64,000 nucleotides of DNA from Gnetum montanum. Lineage: Eukaryota > Streptophyta > Gnetopsida > Gnetales > Gnetaceae. The notes beneath the pieces are model-generated. The model saw nothing but the letters and a program-made list of their open reading frames with translations. It was not told where the DNA came from and searched no databases. The position numbers and the translations under genes were made by a program. The stretch covers positions 400,201 to 464,200 of the forward strand of contig MNCI01007988.1 of NCBI GenBank assembly GCA_015680685.1. The letters run 5' to 3'. This document shows, piece by piece, positions 1 through 10,925 of the stretch (positions within the stretch are counted from its first letter, which is position 1; every line of letters begins with the position of its first letter).

Positions 1-774
1 AGCAGTTGAGTCAACAAGTTGATCGATGCTGGGTAGAGGAAAATCATCCTTTACGGTTGCAACATTTAAATCTCGGAAGTCAATGTACAAACGAATGCTC
101 CCGTTCTTCTTCGGAACAATGACCATGTTAGACACCCACTCGGCATAATCAATAGCCCGAATGAAACCAGCTTGATAAAGCTTAGTGATCTCATTGCGAA
201 CTACTAATGCTACCTCAGGCTTAACCTTTCGTGCTTCTTGTTTTACTGGTCTCAACCTTGGATCAAGGATGATATTGTGTTGGACAATTCGGGGATCTAG
301 CCCGGACATGTCTGTGTAGGACCAAGCAAATGCTTTCATACTTTCCCTAAGCACGTTCTCAATGTTTTTGGCTAATGGTGGTTGTAATAAGGTGCTTAAC
401 TTTAGAATTTTAGTTTCTCCATCAGGCATGACGATGGGAGTTTCAGACAACGGGTCTTCAGTGATATTCTCGGCCTCTATGTCAAGGAATTTTGTCATGC
501 CTTTGTAATCATCTGTTATTTGCTACGTTGAGGCTATGACTGCGTTGTCCGTTGGTGAACTCAAGTTGATGAGATTTATGTTAATGTCTCTTGTAATTTT
601 GCTGTATGGTCCATCAATGATTAACGGTGCGGTTAAATGCTGGCAGTCCATTGAGCTTGCTCCTGCCAATAAACAGAGAGTTGAATAAGCAAAGGTGTAT
701 CGTTCTATGTCTTTTGGTGATTTTAAACTATGCATACATGCATAATGGTGGATTACCGTCACACCGGGACGCAT
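1..774 (-). pseudogene. Element A pol: N-terminal reverse transcriptase, partial
   Basis: Minus-strand reading gives the region upstream of RT and the first RT blocks. It includes the linker EDPLSETP, the block FAWSYTDMSGLDP, the motif YAEWVSNMVIVPKKNG, then IDFRDLN and DDFPLPSIDQL, which are standard for plant Ty3/gypsy RT. One TAG at 523-525 interrupts the frame; from 522 to 1 it is open, so this is the best preserved coding stretch of the element. The YxDD catalytic box is off the left edge. Matching regions in B (about 20660-21200) and C (about 30830-31400) show the same linker and blocks. The true start is unclear: a splice acceptor rather than an ATG may define it, because the protease lies more than 5 kb away with another gene between. 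Confidence 0.85.
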
Positions 775-893
775 GGCAGTTTAAGGCCGTACCGGGCCAT
801 AAGTGGCAGTTTAAGGCCTTACCGGGCCGTAACTTGGATGGGGAAATGGCAGTTTAAGGCCGTACCAGGCCAAATGGCGTTTAAACTAGAATG
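774..893. repeat. Boundary tandem repeat between module and RT in A
   Basis: Three copies of a unit containing GGCAGTTTAAGGCC followed by TACCGGGCC or TACCAGGCC lie in tandem and end in GTTTAAACTAG. They separate the RT region from the promoter side of the antisense gene. Similar repeats lie on the other side of the module (about 6029-6265) and at the matching borders in B and C. Confidence 0.75.
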
Positions 894-1104
894 TTCAGAG
901 TAAATGTGTAAAATGGGTTCCATGGAGGAACCAAGACGTAGCAATCTCTATTTTTAATAATTTTTATTAGTTTTATTTTATACCCTTTTTATTTATTTAT
1001 TTTATTTTTTGGTTGAAAAATAAGGAAAAAGGTGAAAAAAAGGCAAAAAGGCGTAACGACGGTGTCAGCGTCAGCACAGCAAAGCATCAACGTCAGCAGA
1101 ACAC
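894..1104. promoter_or_regulatory. Upstream region of the antisense gene of A
   Basis: About 200 bases, first AT-rich (oligo-T and TTTATTT runs at about 950-1010) and then containing GCGTAACGACGG and several CAGCGTCAGC or CAACGTCAGC words just before the TATA box. No reading frame is supported. By position it is the upstream promoter region of the plus-strand gene at 1355-5746. Confidence 0.5.
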
Positions 1105-1112
1105 TATATAAA
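1105..1112 (+). promoter_or_regulatory. TATA box of the antisense gene of A
   Basis: TATATAAA followed by a G run. It lies 243 bases before the ATG at 1355. B and C have TATA boxes at the matching place in front of their copies (TATAAATAGGGG on the minus strand in both). Transcription would run opposite to the retroelement genome. Confidence 0.7.
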
Positions 1113-1129
1113 GGGGGGGGGGGTCCATT

Positions 1130-2100
1130 TTCTTCTTACGTTGAAAGTGACAGAGCGTACGCAACAGCGTAAACTGTGAAAGCGTAAGCGTAAACTACAT
1201 TGCCTTAGTGTAGGCGTAAATTTCCTCGAGCGTAGACGCCGAAGAATAACCCTAGCGTAGACAAGCATAGACGCGGAGTGTAAACTTCTAGGCGTCAGCG
1301 TAGACACTTCTTCTCTTCAGCGTAAACTTATATCGTCAATGTAAATAGGCCGAGATGGGCAAGGGCAAAGAAGTGGAGGGCCAGGGGAGGAAGGGTCCCG
1401 ACTTGACCTTCGCGGAGAAGACATAAGCTATGCTGCAGGGCCTACCCAGGCCAAAGATCCCATCCTGGCCCGTGACATCCCAAAGGTAGGCTCTGATCTC
1501 TGCCTCTAATTATTTCTGTGCTTTTTTCTTTTACAGTGTAGACAGTCTCGGCGTATACGCCGAGTGTAGGGGTTTTTAGGCATATGGGGTTTTGCGGCGT
1601 ATACGCCGAGTGTCACTTTGTAGTGTAAAGTTTTGTCAGCGTAAACATTTTCCCTGTACTAGCATATCAGTGTAAGCCATGGCGTCATGAGTTTTTTTTG
1701 CAGTCTTGTCAGCGTGATTTGTTTGTTTTATCAGTGTAAACTCTTTACTGTGACAGCGTATACGCTGAGGGTTTATTCGGCGTATACGCTGTTAGTCTGC
1801 AGTTGTCTTTCAGCGTAAACTTGTTTTGCCCGTTTCTGGCATAAACTTGTTTATTCCGTGCTGGCGTAGATTGCTTACGCTTAAATTGAGCTGTGGCATA
1901 TACGCCGAGGGTTTCATCGACGTATACACTAAGCGTAAGACAGTTCATTTTCAGCGTATACGCTGAGTTAGGCAGCATATACGCTCAGTGTACAACATAT
2001 ACGCCGTGTTCAAGCCGCGTATTACGCTAAGTGTGGACAGCTTCGCCATCATATACGCTGGTCTACGGGGCGTATACACTGAATGCAAACAGTTAGTAAA
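1130..2100. repeat. GCGTATACGC / GCGTAAAC motif cluster (5' UTR and intron 1, A)
   Basis: Dense array of short related words: GCGTAAAC, GCGTAGAC, GTGTAAAC and the 10-base palindrome GCGTATACGC. Exact palindromes are at 1551-1560, 1597-1606, 1756-1765, 1780-1789 and 1954-1963, and many one-base variants lie between. Spacing is irregular, so this is not a simple satellite. The cluster covers the 5' untranslated part of the antisense gene and its first intron (1486-2185), but barely touches exon 2. The same motif recurs at 10300-10870, 11090-11240 and 11580-11940. Confidence 0.85.
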
Positions 2101-5100
2101 ATTTTTCCAGATTTTAAGTGTCGATTTATGGTGTAAACTTTCGCTTTCTCGGGCTAATCTGTCATAGCATCGTGATTATTTACAGGGACAGCAAGCGCTT
2201 CCTCATCGTTGTCGAACTTGTCGGGGTATTAACATGGGTTGGCCCCATTGAGGAAGGCAAGGTTCCCCCAAATTTGACCGTGGATGATAACGGGGTTTGG
2301 TTCAGGGGAGGAGCGTGTGGATTTTTGTTCTTCCTATTGGACAATTTCGAGGTGGCTATCTGATCAAACTTTGACGAGGTGACTGCGCGGAGCGTGCTTG
2401 AGGAGATGCTGCCGGGGGCTGCAGAGGGTGTCATGGTTTTCATACAGGACATTGACGAAGGGCCTCTTGTTAATGAGGATGGTACCACCCGCGGGCCTCG
2501 GTCTACATGCCCATTAACACGCGTGTGGGCACTATTGCCGCGAGGGTTAGACTACCTCAACAATACGTTGTTCGTAGCTGCTTGAGCACATACATTATTC
2601 CAGAACCCTCCCAGCATGGTGTATCAAGTGGCTAGGTAGGCATGTTTAAGTTTACTGTTTCCTTTCGCTATTTAGAGTTTTTTTCTTTTTTTGACCCATA
2701 TTTACTTACAGGACGAAGACCAACCCGGATGGAACACTTATTGAAGATGAAGGATTAGCCCTTGCTCACACTGCCCTAGAGGCATTCATGATGGGCCCCA
2801 CCCTTCGTGGGACCGTACTGGGTCAAACGAAGGGTTCGATGGTCCATTTTCATAAGCAATTCTCCAGAGCATTTGCGATCTGCAAGGCTCGTGGGTGGCT
2901 TCATGAAGACTGGACTGACAACGGGCCAGTCTTCCCTCGTGACTTTGGCAGCACATCTAGATCTGCCACTAACGGTAAATGATAACATTTCTTAGACATG
3001 TTGGTGGGTTTGTCCAATTGTTTTGATTTATGCTGATAAGATCATTTTAAATTGCTTTTACAGTTGATGTACCTTCTGGTGAGGATCCGGTGACCACTGG
3101 GCGAACCGAGACGACTTTGTTGATGAAGTTCGGAGGAGTGGATAAGGCCCAGAAGTGGTTGCGTAATCGTGCTCCTCCATCCCTCGCTCGTTGCCTGGAT
3201 AACGCCGGCCTCATGGAGCTTTTTATGACTCTGAGTCCTGATGTTTCCATTGGGGAGATGATTGGGATAGTAGACTCCTTTAATGAGTCTGTCTCATACT
3301 ACAGCACCCGGATTAAGGGTGTGAAGGTAGTTTTCCATCTATCACCCGAGTTCTTTTCAAACCTATTTGATGTACCAGAAGATGGCTTGAATGTAGTACT
3401 AGACAGAGCTCATAAGGAGCTCTAGACGATTCAGGAGTTGGAAGATTGGCTAGGCATGGCCAAGGGTGCCAAGGGATTCCCGATGCAGGGGAAGGCAAAA
3501 GTTGTAGAAGTGAACGAACTATATCCCCTATTCAGAGCACGGGTATTCCCCAAAACTCTTTCCCAGGTGAGATGCCTTGGGGTTGAGGCTGTTCGTGTCA
3601 TGCGAACTATTTTGGAAATAGGCATGTGATATAACTGGGCACAATTTTTGTTGTCGGGCATGCACAAGGAGATAGTGCGATTGTGTTCGAATGTCAAGGT
3701 GCAATCCCATTTCACCTTCGCATTCTTCGCCGGTTATCTTCGCCGTTTTGCCAAGTTCCTGGTAGTTCGTGCAGACAACAAGTTTGTTCTACGGGATCAG
3801 GGTCAAATATCCCGCCTGTGGATCAACCACTTGTTTGAGACAGCTAAATCCCAGGATGCCCCTAAAGGTATTGATGAATCCGCTTCTATCACTACAAGGG
3901 GGTCATCTGGCGGTTCAATCCAGACACGTGATAGTTTGGGGTTGGAGCCAGATGAGGTACCCTACACTGATAGAAGGGCAGAACGGGTCATCAAGGAGAC
4001 CATTGGCCAAGCTAAGTCAAAACTAAAGAGGCCTAAGTGCCTAGCTGAGGAAATCTCTGGTGTGAACCAGCCACACGTGAAGCGAATACGCTTCAAGATG
4101 CCTGGTAAGCGGACCTCGCCCGTTTATTATTTTCGTTTTGTTTATAAGTTATACCTCAATCTCTTACATGTCTTTGATATTTTTGGCCCGATTTTAAAAC
4201 AGTGAGGAAGCAGGCTCTAGAGACTATTACCGAGGAGGAGGAGACCAATACGGAGAGAAACAACAAGGAGGAACATACAGAGAAGAGCCAGGGTGGAGGG
4301 ACGAAGGAGTTAAAGGAGAAAACCACAGAAACTGAGCCATTGGACGACCAGGGCAGTGTCGATCAAGTGTTCCGCAGGTTTCTTTAGGGAGACCTAGATT
4401 TAGGAGACCCCCCAGAGGATGACAAGGATCATGGTATGTTTTTTTATCTTTATCTCATTTTAATTTCTCCTGTCAGTTGTCATTCTTGTGGTATATATAT
4501 TTTTTTTTACTTTTCGTGTTTTTATCCTGTCCAGATGAAGGTAGCGAGACCAGGACGGTGCATTTGGATGTACCAATGAAGACGGTTCCCCCAGAGAGGA
4601 CCGCTGAGGTTAGTTCATCATGTACCCGTGAGCCCTTTACTTGGTCTGAAATGCCAAGCCAAATGGATTTTGTGGTTGGACTCGCAGAAGAAGTCATTGA
4701 ACAGATCCAGGAGGCCCACCCTGACATAGGTATAAATCATTCAAAGGTTTGGAATTCCACATTTTATTTATATTGTCCTAACATTCGTATTTTTCGTGTG
4801 GGCAGGTGCTAAATTGAGATGGGATCCCTCTGAAAGCGTTAGTATAGAAAGTTTAACCACACTTTCCCTAGAAGTGGAACATGTGCCAAGGCCTGTTTAC
4901 GATGGAGTTGCGGAAGGCTTTGTGCACAATGCTAAATCGTTATGGACCTGTAGGCGTTCCATTGAGCAGTTGTGGCTACAGATTCAAGCAAAAGAAAGGG
5001 AAGTCTCTGAGTTGTCGGTGGAACGTGACGATCTGAAGGCTCGGTATGAGTTCGCCACTGCTAGGCTAAGCGGTGATAGCTCTTGGCGAATGTCCGAGGT

Positions 5101-5746
5101 CACATACATAAGATATTGGAATCTACTGAATCATCATGCATCGTTGACTCAGAGAATGGTAGAGCACAAAGCCCAAATTGATCTCCTGAACCTTAAATGT
5201 CAAGATTGGAAAGCCTTTGCTTCCAAGGTTTGTAAATGGGGTCAGGATGAGAAAAATCACAAACATTATTACAAGAAGTCGCTAAAAGAGGTGTCTATTG
5301 AAAAGTGACTTTCGATACTTTTGCTCAGAATACAATTGTGGAAATGGAGTCGCCTACAAGGGTAATCACAACTGCTTCTGGGGAAGTGTCGGTTGGCGAA
5401 TTCCCTTAGAAACGTCCTACCTGGTCAGCTGTCGACAAAGGGAAGACTTTGACAAACGTTGACTTAGGCCTGGGTGGGACAGACTGGGCTAGCATTTTAG
5501 AAGAAGAAATCCTCTGTCGGCTGGAGTTCGGCTTAGGGGGATCTCCTATGGTAAGCATCTTGTCCTTATGAAATTTACTGAATAGTGTTTAAAACTTTGA
5601 CATTCACTTATTCTTATGTTGGTTGTTCTCTTTGGTATTTCCAGGATGAAGGTGGCGATGATGCTCAAGAAGCTGGCCCGAGTGGAGTAGGGGCCTCTGA
5701 TGCTGGTGGATCCAAAGGGGACGATCCTCTCGTCTCAGATGCTTAG
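1355..5746 (+). pseudogene. Eight-exon antisense accessory gene of element A (decayed)
   Basis: Exons joined by GT/AG introns in phase: 1355-1485, 2186-2635, 2712-2974, 3064-4104, 4203-4433, 4535-4729, 4806-5550, 5645-5746, about 3,160 nt or 1,050 codons, ending TAG. No enzyme motif is recognised. Exon 4 contains a block IKGVKVVFHLSPEFFSNLF then DVPEDGL, resembling the layout of plant transposon-associated domains of the PF20167 kind (tentative). Exons 5 and 6 are acidic; exon 7 is heptad-rich and probably coiled coil (about 4920-5090), followed by CQDWK, KWGQ and KNHKH; exon 8 is acidic and Gly-rich. Damage: TAA 1424, TGA 2361, TGA 2583, TAG 3423, TGA 3627, TAG 4385, a frameshift near 5305, and a later TAG near 5407. 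Homologues with the same exon borders are at 15821-19916 and 27652-30290. It lies on the strand opposite to gag-pol, between PR and RT. A nuclear regulatory role is only inference. Confidence 0.75.
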
Positions 5747-6028
5747 GCTCTTTTTTTTGTCTTTTAAGTTTTTGTTGTTTTGCTGATTCAGGCTGATACG
5801 GGAATTGTAACTTGAAAATTTTGAGATGGAGGAAAACAGTTGATACTTGTAATTATACAACATTGCATATAAAATTTTTTTTTGTTGATTTTGACTTTAG
5901 TTGTAAACACGACGCGACAATGAAAAATGTTCTGGCTTGTTTTTTCTATTTTGTCTTAAGTGTAAAGCAGAGATGTGATTGTAAATGCTAAACAAAAAGG
6001 AGAACTAAGTATGCACGCATGAACTAGT
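5747..6028. other. 3' flank of the antisense gene of A
   Basis: T-rich sequence after the stop, with several AATTTT/AAAATTT stretches and no clear AATAAA. It probably holds the 3' untranslated region. It is convergent with the end of the gag-PR reading frame coming from the other strand. No coding region is supported. Confidence 0.4.
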
Positions 6029-6265
6029 TTAAGGCCATTTCGGGCCCTAGTCGTAAACGAGGAATATTTTGAATGACATGGGCGGATTTTTTTCTGTTGA
6101 CCGATCATTGCTGATTGTGGCTAGTTTTACGTCTTTGCAGACGTGAGAGTTTAACGTCATTTCGGACAAGAATTATAGTTTAGTAATAATAATTTTTTTT
6201 TGTTTTTCAATTTATCGTAGTTTAGTGTCATTTAGGACGGATGGTATTTTAACGTCGTTTCGGAC
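6029..6265. repeat. Boundary repeat between protease and module in A
   Basis: Four spaced copies of a unit of the form TTTAAGGCCATTTCGGGCC or TTTAACGTCATTTCGGAC, at roughly 6029, 6149, 6219 and 6248. They are related to the repeats at 774-893 and to those at 15563-15668 in B (ATGGCCTAAAACTAG). They lie where the gag-PR frame ends and the antisense gene's 3' region begins. Confidence 0.65.
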
Positions 6266-7481
6266 TAAGAGTGTTGATATTTTTGTAATAGTTTTTTGAT
6301 TTTCTTCTTTTTAAGGTTAGGCAATATGTCAACCGGGATGATTTTGTATTCAGCATCCCCTTCACTGATTACGTTAAACGGTAATTCAGCCCAAGGGACG
6401 TCTGATGGAATGGCTTCCATGTCAATTTTTTCAAATGTTTCGATAATTGGCAGGGGTTCTGTGTTATTTTTCATTTGAGAAGTTGTATGTATAGAGTCAG
6501 ACGTAGGTGTTTCTGTTTTAGGAGGCTCTTGTTCTATGTTTGAAGGTTTACTGCTTACCAGTGGGTGTGCATTTTTATCATTTTTTTTAGGCTCTTCAAG
6601 TTCGACTTCTGATCCTTGGTCCATGTTCACGTGTGATGAGATAATAGGCGTAGCGGCTTCCCCGTGTATGATGATTTCACCACCTTCATAAGGCAGATGG
6701 ATCTCCTGATGTACAGGGGAAGAGACAGCTCTCAGTTGGGCCAACCAGGGTCTTCCTAATATTAGGTTGAACCCTAGCATCTCATTGACTACTAGGAATT
6801 CGGTAGATGTAGGGAACTGGTCTCCCGCTATCAAATCTAAAGTTATGTGCCTTTTACCATTACGCGTGACCCGCTGAATGATTTTAAACATGTAGTCGTG
6901 GTTGGTTTAATTAATTCAGTAAGCCCCAATTGTTCAACAATGGGATATGGTACAACATTTGTTGCGGCTCCATCGTCTACGTGGATCCTATGTATCTTAA
7001 ACTGGTTGATATGTATCGTTATTAACATGGGGGCTATTGTTATTTCCCCTATTTTGTTGTCCACCCTAATGTTGCCATCATGGAAGCTCAAGGGTTTAGG
7101 AGTGGTCCCGTGAGACGAGTACATTACCGCATGGCTGGTGGGTTCGTTTGGGGGCAAGTCCTCGCTTACCGGGATCGACGTTAACATGCGTACTAGAGCT
7201 TCTCGATGTGTTTGGGATGTTAGCACCAAATCGTACAAGCTCAACGAAGTGTTCTTTTGTTTCAATGCTTGGGTGACTTGTGTTAAGGCCGTTGCTAAAT
7301 CGTTGCTGTTTGTAGCGTTTTTATCAATGATAACTGGGTCCATTGGGCCCAACAGTTTTATTTCATGTTTTGTTGGTTTGTCATTTTTGTTCGAAGCTGT
7401 TGTTTTAAGCGGTTCATGTTTTTCAGATGATTCGCCTTCATTTCCCGCGTCTGATTGGTTGTTAGGCGACGACATAGGCAC
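6265..7481 (-). pseudogene. Element A protease region
   Basis: Minus-strand frames contain a linker with YDLVLTSQTHREALVRML, then the aspartic protease: HVDDGAATNVVPYPIVEQLGL (as short blocks HVDDGA, ATNVV) and FNLILGRPWLAQL, followed by HQEIHLPY. The active-site triplet reads D-D-G rather than D-T-G or D-S-G, and B has the same DDGA. A small deletion near 6845, inside the VMVKGT block, shifts the frame, so the two halves 7481-6843 and 6891-6265 overlap in different frames. An acidic tail ends with a Lys-rich stretch at 6265. Retropepsin releases the proteins from the gag-pol polyprotein in the virus-like particle. Confidence 0.85.
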
Positions 7482-7520
7482 AGAGTTAAGTGGAATGGGC
7501 TTAGGTGGCCCCAGAGCTAA

Positions 7521-10225
7521 TCATTGGCGTTCCTTCTCCATACGTTCACGTGTAAGCCTATCTGTTAAGTGTTCTCGTGTGTGGCGTGGAGGTGGGACTG
7601 GTCTTGGAGCCTCGAGCTGCCCTGGGATTCGCACCACATACAGAGCTGGGTGGGGTTGCGGTTGTGCTGTTGGAGGTGACTGGTTAGAAGGCGGGCCAGG
7701 GACCCTGATGATGTAGGGACTGGGTTGGCCCGGCGCTCGTGAGATGGAGGTTCGGTAATCATTAGGAGTTTCAGGTATCCTAACAACATACAGAGTTGGT
7801 TTTAGTGGAGGTTGGACCTCTATTGTTGTGACCGCGGGTGGTACTTGGACTACGAAAGGAGTAGGCCGAGTATGAGGGGTTGACGCATTTGAGGGGACAA
7901 CGGGAGGGACATGTACTACATATGGTTTGTCCCATGTCATGGCGTTAGGCGTGGGCGTGGGCATGGGCACAGCGGGGGGAATCTGAACTACGAACGGACT
8001 ATTAGGTGTTTCCTGTTTATACTGGGGATAGACAGTGTTAATGTGTGGTGCTTCGGAGTCATCATCAAGGTAGATTGTATTAATGACATAGGGTGCCTCC
8101 TTGGTGTTCAGGGGGTCTTTGTACACCCCCATAGCTTGATTCTGCGGTTGGACCGGGTTGGCTTTGTCAAAAGTGATTTGGCCTTCATCGATCATCCTTT
8201 GAATATCTTGTTTCAAGGTGAAACAGTAGTCCGTACCATGTCCATTTCGTTGATGGTAGTCGCAAAAGCGATCCATTCTGAAGCCTTTGGGTACGAGAGG
8301 CTCATCCGGCGTTGCTAAACTTGGGTTCTGAACGAGTTGGCAGAACCGGTCATGTCTCTAGATGGTCGCGGGGGACAACTGTTTATGCTTCATCAGCCCA
8401 GCCTTCAGGAGTTGATCAAAGAGCTGGGAAGGCTTCATTGGCAGAGGCATGTATTGCGAGGGTTCTTTCCTCTCGAAGTTTCGCATATGGTTCATTGGGT
8501 TTTGTGATGATGATGATTCTGGCACGGCTGTGGGAGTTGGTTTATTGTAGTTAGTAGGGGCTGCAGGTGGTTTGTTTTGTTGTTGTGCCCCTGCTATCAC
8601 TGCTATAGTTGCCTTAGCCTTCTCTTTATTTTTTTTGGTGTGTTGATTCTTAAAGGCTAGGTATGCAGGGTCATGGCTGTTTTGGGTTGCTTCTTCTATG
8701 TTTTTAATTTGTACAAATGCTGGGTTAAGATCACGCGCGTTAAGGTAATACAGCTTGGATTTAAAGAAATAGTTAATAGCTCCTTTTAGAATAGTAAGCA
8801 GGTAGGTCTGAGAGATTGGCTCATGCAGTTTGTTGAGAGCGGTGCTCCATCTCTGAATAAATTTTTGTACAAGTTCAAGCAGTGCTTGCTTAACCTATAT
8901 GAGGCTGTCCAGGGTGGCCTCGGGTTTTAAGTTGTACTTGAACAGAGTCACGAACTGGTGTAATAAGTCTTCCAAGGAGAAGATGGAATTCCTTGATAGG
9001 GCCCGATACCAATCAAGTGCCCTCCCTGCGAGGGACATGGGGAACACTCGGAGAATGGAATGGGGCCATGCCTGGAGCAGCGCGCATTCTAGCCTAAANA
9101 AATTTAGGCTAGAATGCGCGCTGCTCCAGGCATGGCCCCATTCCATTCTCCGAGTGTTCNACTCGGTAGCATGGCAGCTTGAGGTTGTGCTATATTATAT
9201 GGGTTAGACTGTTGGACGGTGGGTTGAAAGGAAGAGAGTTGTGCGGTTGGGGGTTGCACTTGTGGCACGTGATAGGGGAAAGGCTGTGGTTGCTGTGGCG
9301 GCGGCTGTACTGGGGGAACGTTGGCTGGTTGCACCATAAGGGGTGGGATGTTATAGTGAGGAGGTTGATGTTGCTGTGGTTGAGCGCCCATCATTACCCG
9401 TTGTGCAGCTACGTTTTGTGGAGGGACCCCCTGTTGGGTTACGGTGGTAGAAGGGGCTGTATGCATTTGAATGTGTGGGATTTAGTGAGCGGATGTGGAT
9501 GCCGATATTACGTGTGGCATCCCTATCACTCGGGATGGGAGTGTCACTCCCACACTATCGTGAGGGGGTGGTGCTTATGAAGATGGGCCGGCTGTTGCAT
9601 CGGGGATGATGGCGAGAGGGAGCGTGCTGAATTGCGGATCCGTTGGAGGTGGCACATGAGCAAATGAGGATGTGTGCGATGGAGGCATTTGTGTGTGAGT
9701 TAATCTGAGGGGTTGGATGGGCAGGATCTCCCCTGTACCAAGATGAAAAATGGGGTTAACCTGTGCTTGCGGGCTCAGAGTGTGGTAAGAATCCTCTTGT
9801 TCAGATTGAGCAGCAAAGTCGTCCTCTTCCTCTAGTTGGGACTCTAGTGGAGGCTGATCCAAGGAATTTCTCCTTTGCAGGAGGAGCCGTCTGACGAGCT
9901 CCAAATACTGCTCTGGAACAGGGATGACGTCATATGGTGAGGGGATAAACTTGCGTCCCCCTCTGTAAAAGAGTTTGAACTGCCTCTTTACCTCCAGTTC
10001 AGCTCGGTCTACAGCCAGGCCAGCTTGTATGTTGATGCATATAAAGTTATACTGATCCTGAGTTATGATGTCGGAGGCCGGGTCTCTCCCTTGCAACCTT
10101 AGGGACAGGCGGGGCCCCACGGTGGGTTGTACTCCCTGGTGTTGCGTGGTAGGCTGTTGGACAGCCATGGTGTCCACGATGTCGGTTACTTGAGCTGTTG
10201 CAGCAGTGGTGTTCACGGGGGTCAT
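7521..10225 (-). pseudogene. Element A gag
   Basis: From the ATG at 10225 downward: an N-terminal domain with QDQYNFICINIQAGLAVDR and an acidic stretch, a Pro/Gln-rich linker (about 9466-9180), the gag core with SLAGRALDWYRALSRNS and FVTLFKYNL (about 9146-8895), and a nucleocapsid motif CDYHQRNGHGTDYC followed by LKQDIQRMID (about 8265-8190). That Cx2Hx4GHx4C form with the following helix is typical of plant Tat-type gag. A Pro/Val-rich repeat tail (YVVRIP, FVVQVP, YVVHVP, PYIIRVP) follows at about 7990-7610. Stops and frameshifts break the frame, and an assembly-type inverted repeat at 9042-9159 disrupts it. Gag forms the particle and binds the RNA. Confidence 0.85.
9042..9159. repeat. 57-bp perfect inverted repeat around an N
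   Basis: Bases 9042-9098 are repeated as exact reverse complement at 9103-9159. The centre has an undetermined base at 9099 and another N follows at 9160. The arms are gag-coding sequence, so one arm reverses the reading frame. Identity of the arms and the Ns point to an assembly or read-folding artefact rather than biology. Confidence 0.85.
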
Positions 10226-10299
10226 GATGAATCGTTAAGGGTATGACACGGGGTAGAGGAGCGAAATTAGTATACTTGGTATAGCATGAACTAAGGGAC

Positions 10300-10870
10300 A
10301 AAGTGCAACGTATACGCTTCAACGTTCAGCGTATGGCATGAGTGTAGACAGCGTATACAGTGTAAGGGCTGTAGCATATATGCTAGGCAGCGTATACAGC
10401 TTCGGCGTAAAACAGAGTACAACGTAGGCACAGTACAACGTAGACACAGTACAACGTAAATGGAGTACAGCGTAAACAGGATAGAGCGTAAAACAGAGTA
10501 GGGCGTAAACAAAGTACAGCGTAAAACAGGACAGCGTAGACAAGGCTCAACATAAAACAGGCACAACGTAAACAGAATATAGCGTAAATAATTCTCAGCG
10601 TAAGACAAGGGACAGCGTAAACACTGAACAGTGTAGGCGCTGGACAGTTGGCAGGATGAGTTTTCAGGCTCAGCTGCGTAGACACTAGGGTTTGTGGATA
10701 GTCCACGTGATGTTGGTAGCGTATACGCTGAAAGACTTGCAGAGTTTGACACAGGGCAGCGAAAACGCTGATGAGCGTAGACGCTGGTAAGTGTGCAGGC
10801 AAGGTTTTCAGACGAGGCTGAGGTTTCAGTAGAAAACGGCGTGGTTGGTGGCGTATACGCTCAGCAGCGT
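10300..10870. repeat. GCGTATACGC / GCGTAAAC motif cluster in the A leader
   Basis: Between the primer-binding site and the gag ATG of A, more than twenty words such as GCGTAAAC, GCGTAGAC, ACGTAAAC and GCGTAAAACAG occur. Exact GCGTATACGC palindromes are at 10719-10728 and 10851-10860. It is the same motif family as at 1130-2100 and in the LTR. This region would be 5' leader RNA of the retroelement. Confidence 0.8.
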
Positions 10871-10908
10871 AGATGCTGAGAAGTTTGGGAGCGAGTTTTT
10901 TTAGGAGG

Positions 10909-10925
10909 CCCTCCTTCTAGCACCA
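10909..10925 (-). other. Primer-binding site of element A (candidate)
   Basis: On the minus strand the LTR end GCGGTACA is followed by GAAAT and then TGGTGCTAGAAGGAGGG. It starts with TGG, the complement of a tRNA 3' CCA, and lies five bases inside the LTR, the expected place. The tRNA species was not determined. Confidence 0.65.

Noticed and set aside
1105-1125. G-run after the TATA box as a G-quadruplex
   Set aside because: A single run of ten G with no further runs nearby; could also be a sequencing artefact.
7138-8318. Long plus-strand open frames over the A gag-protease region
   Set aside because: They are the opposite strand of well supported gag-PR frames; low complexity, no domain.
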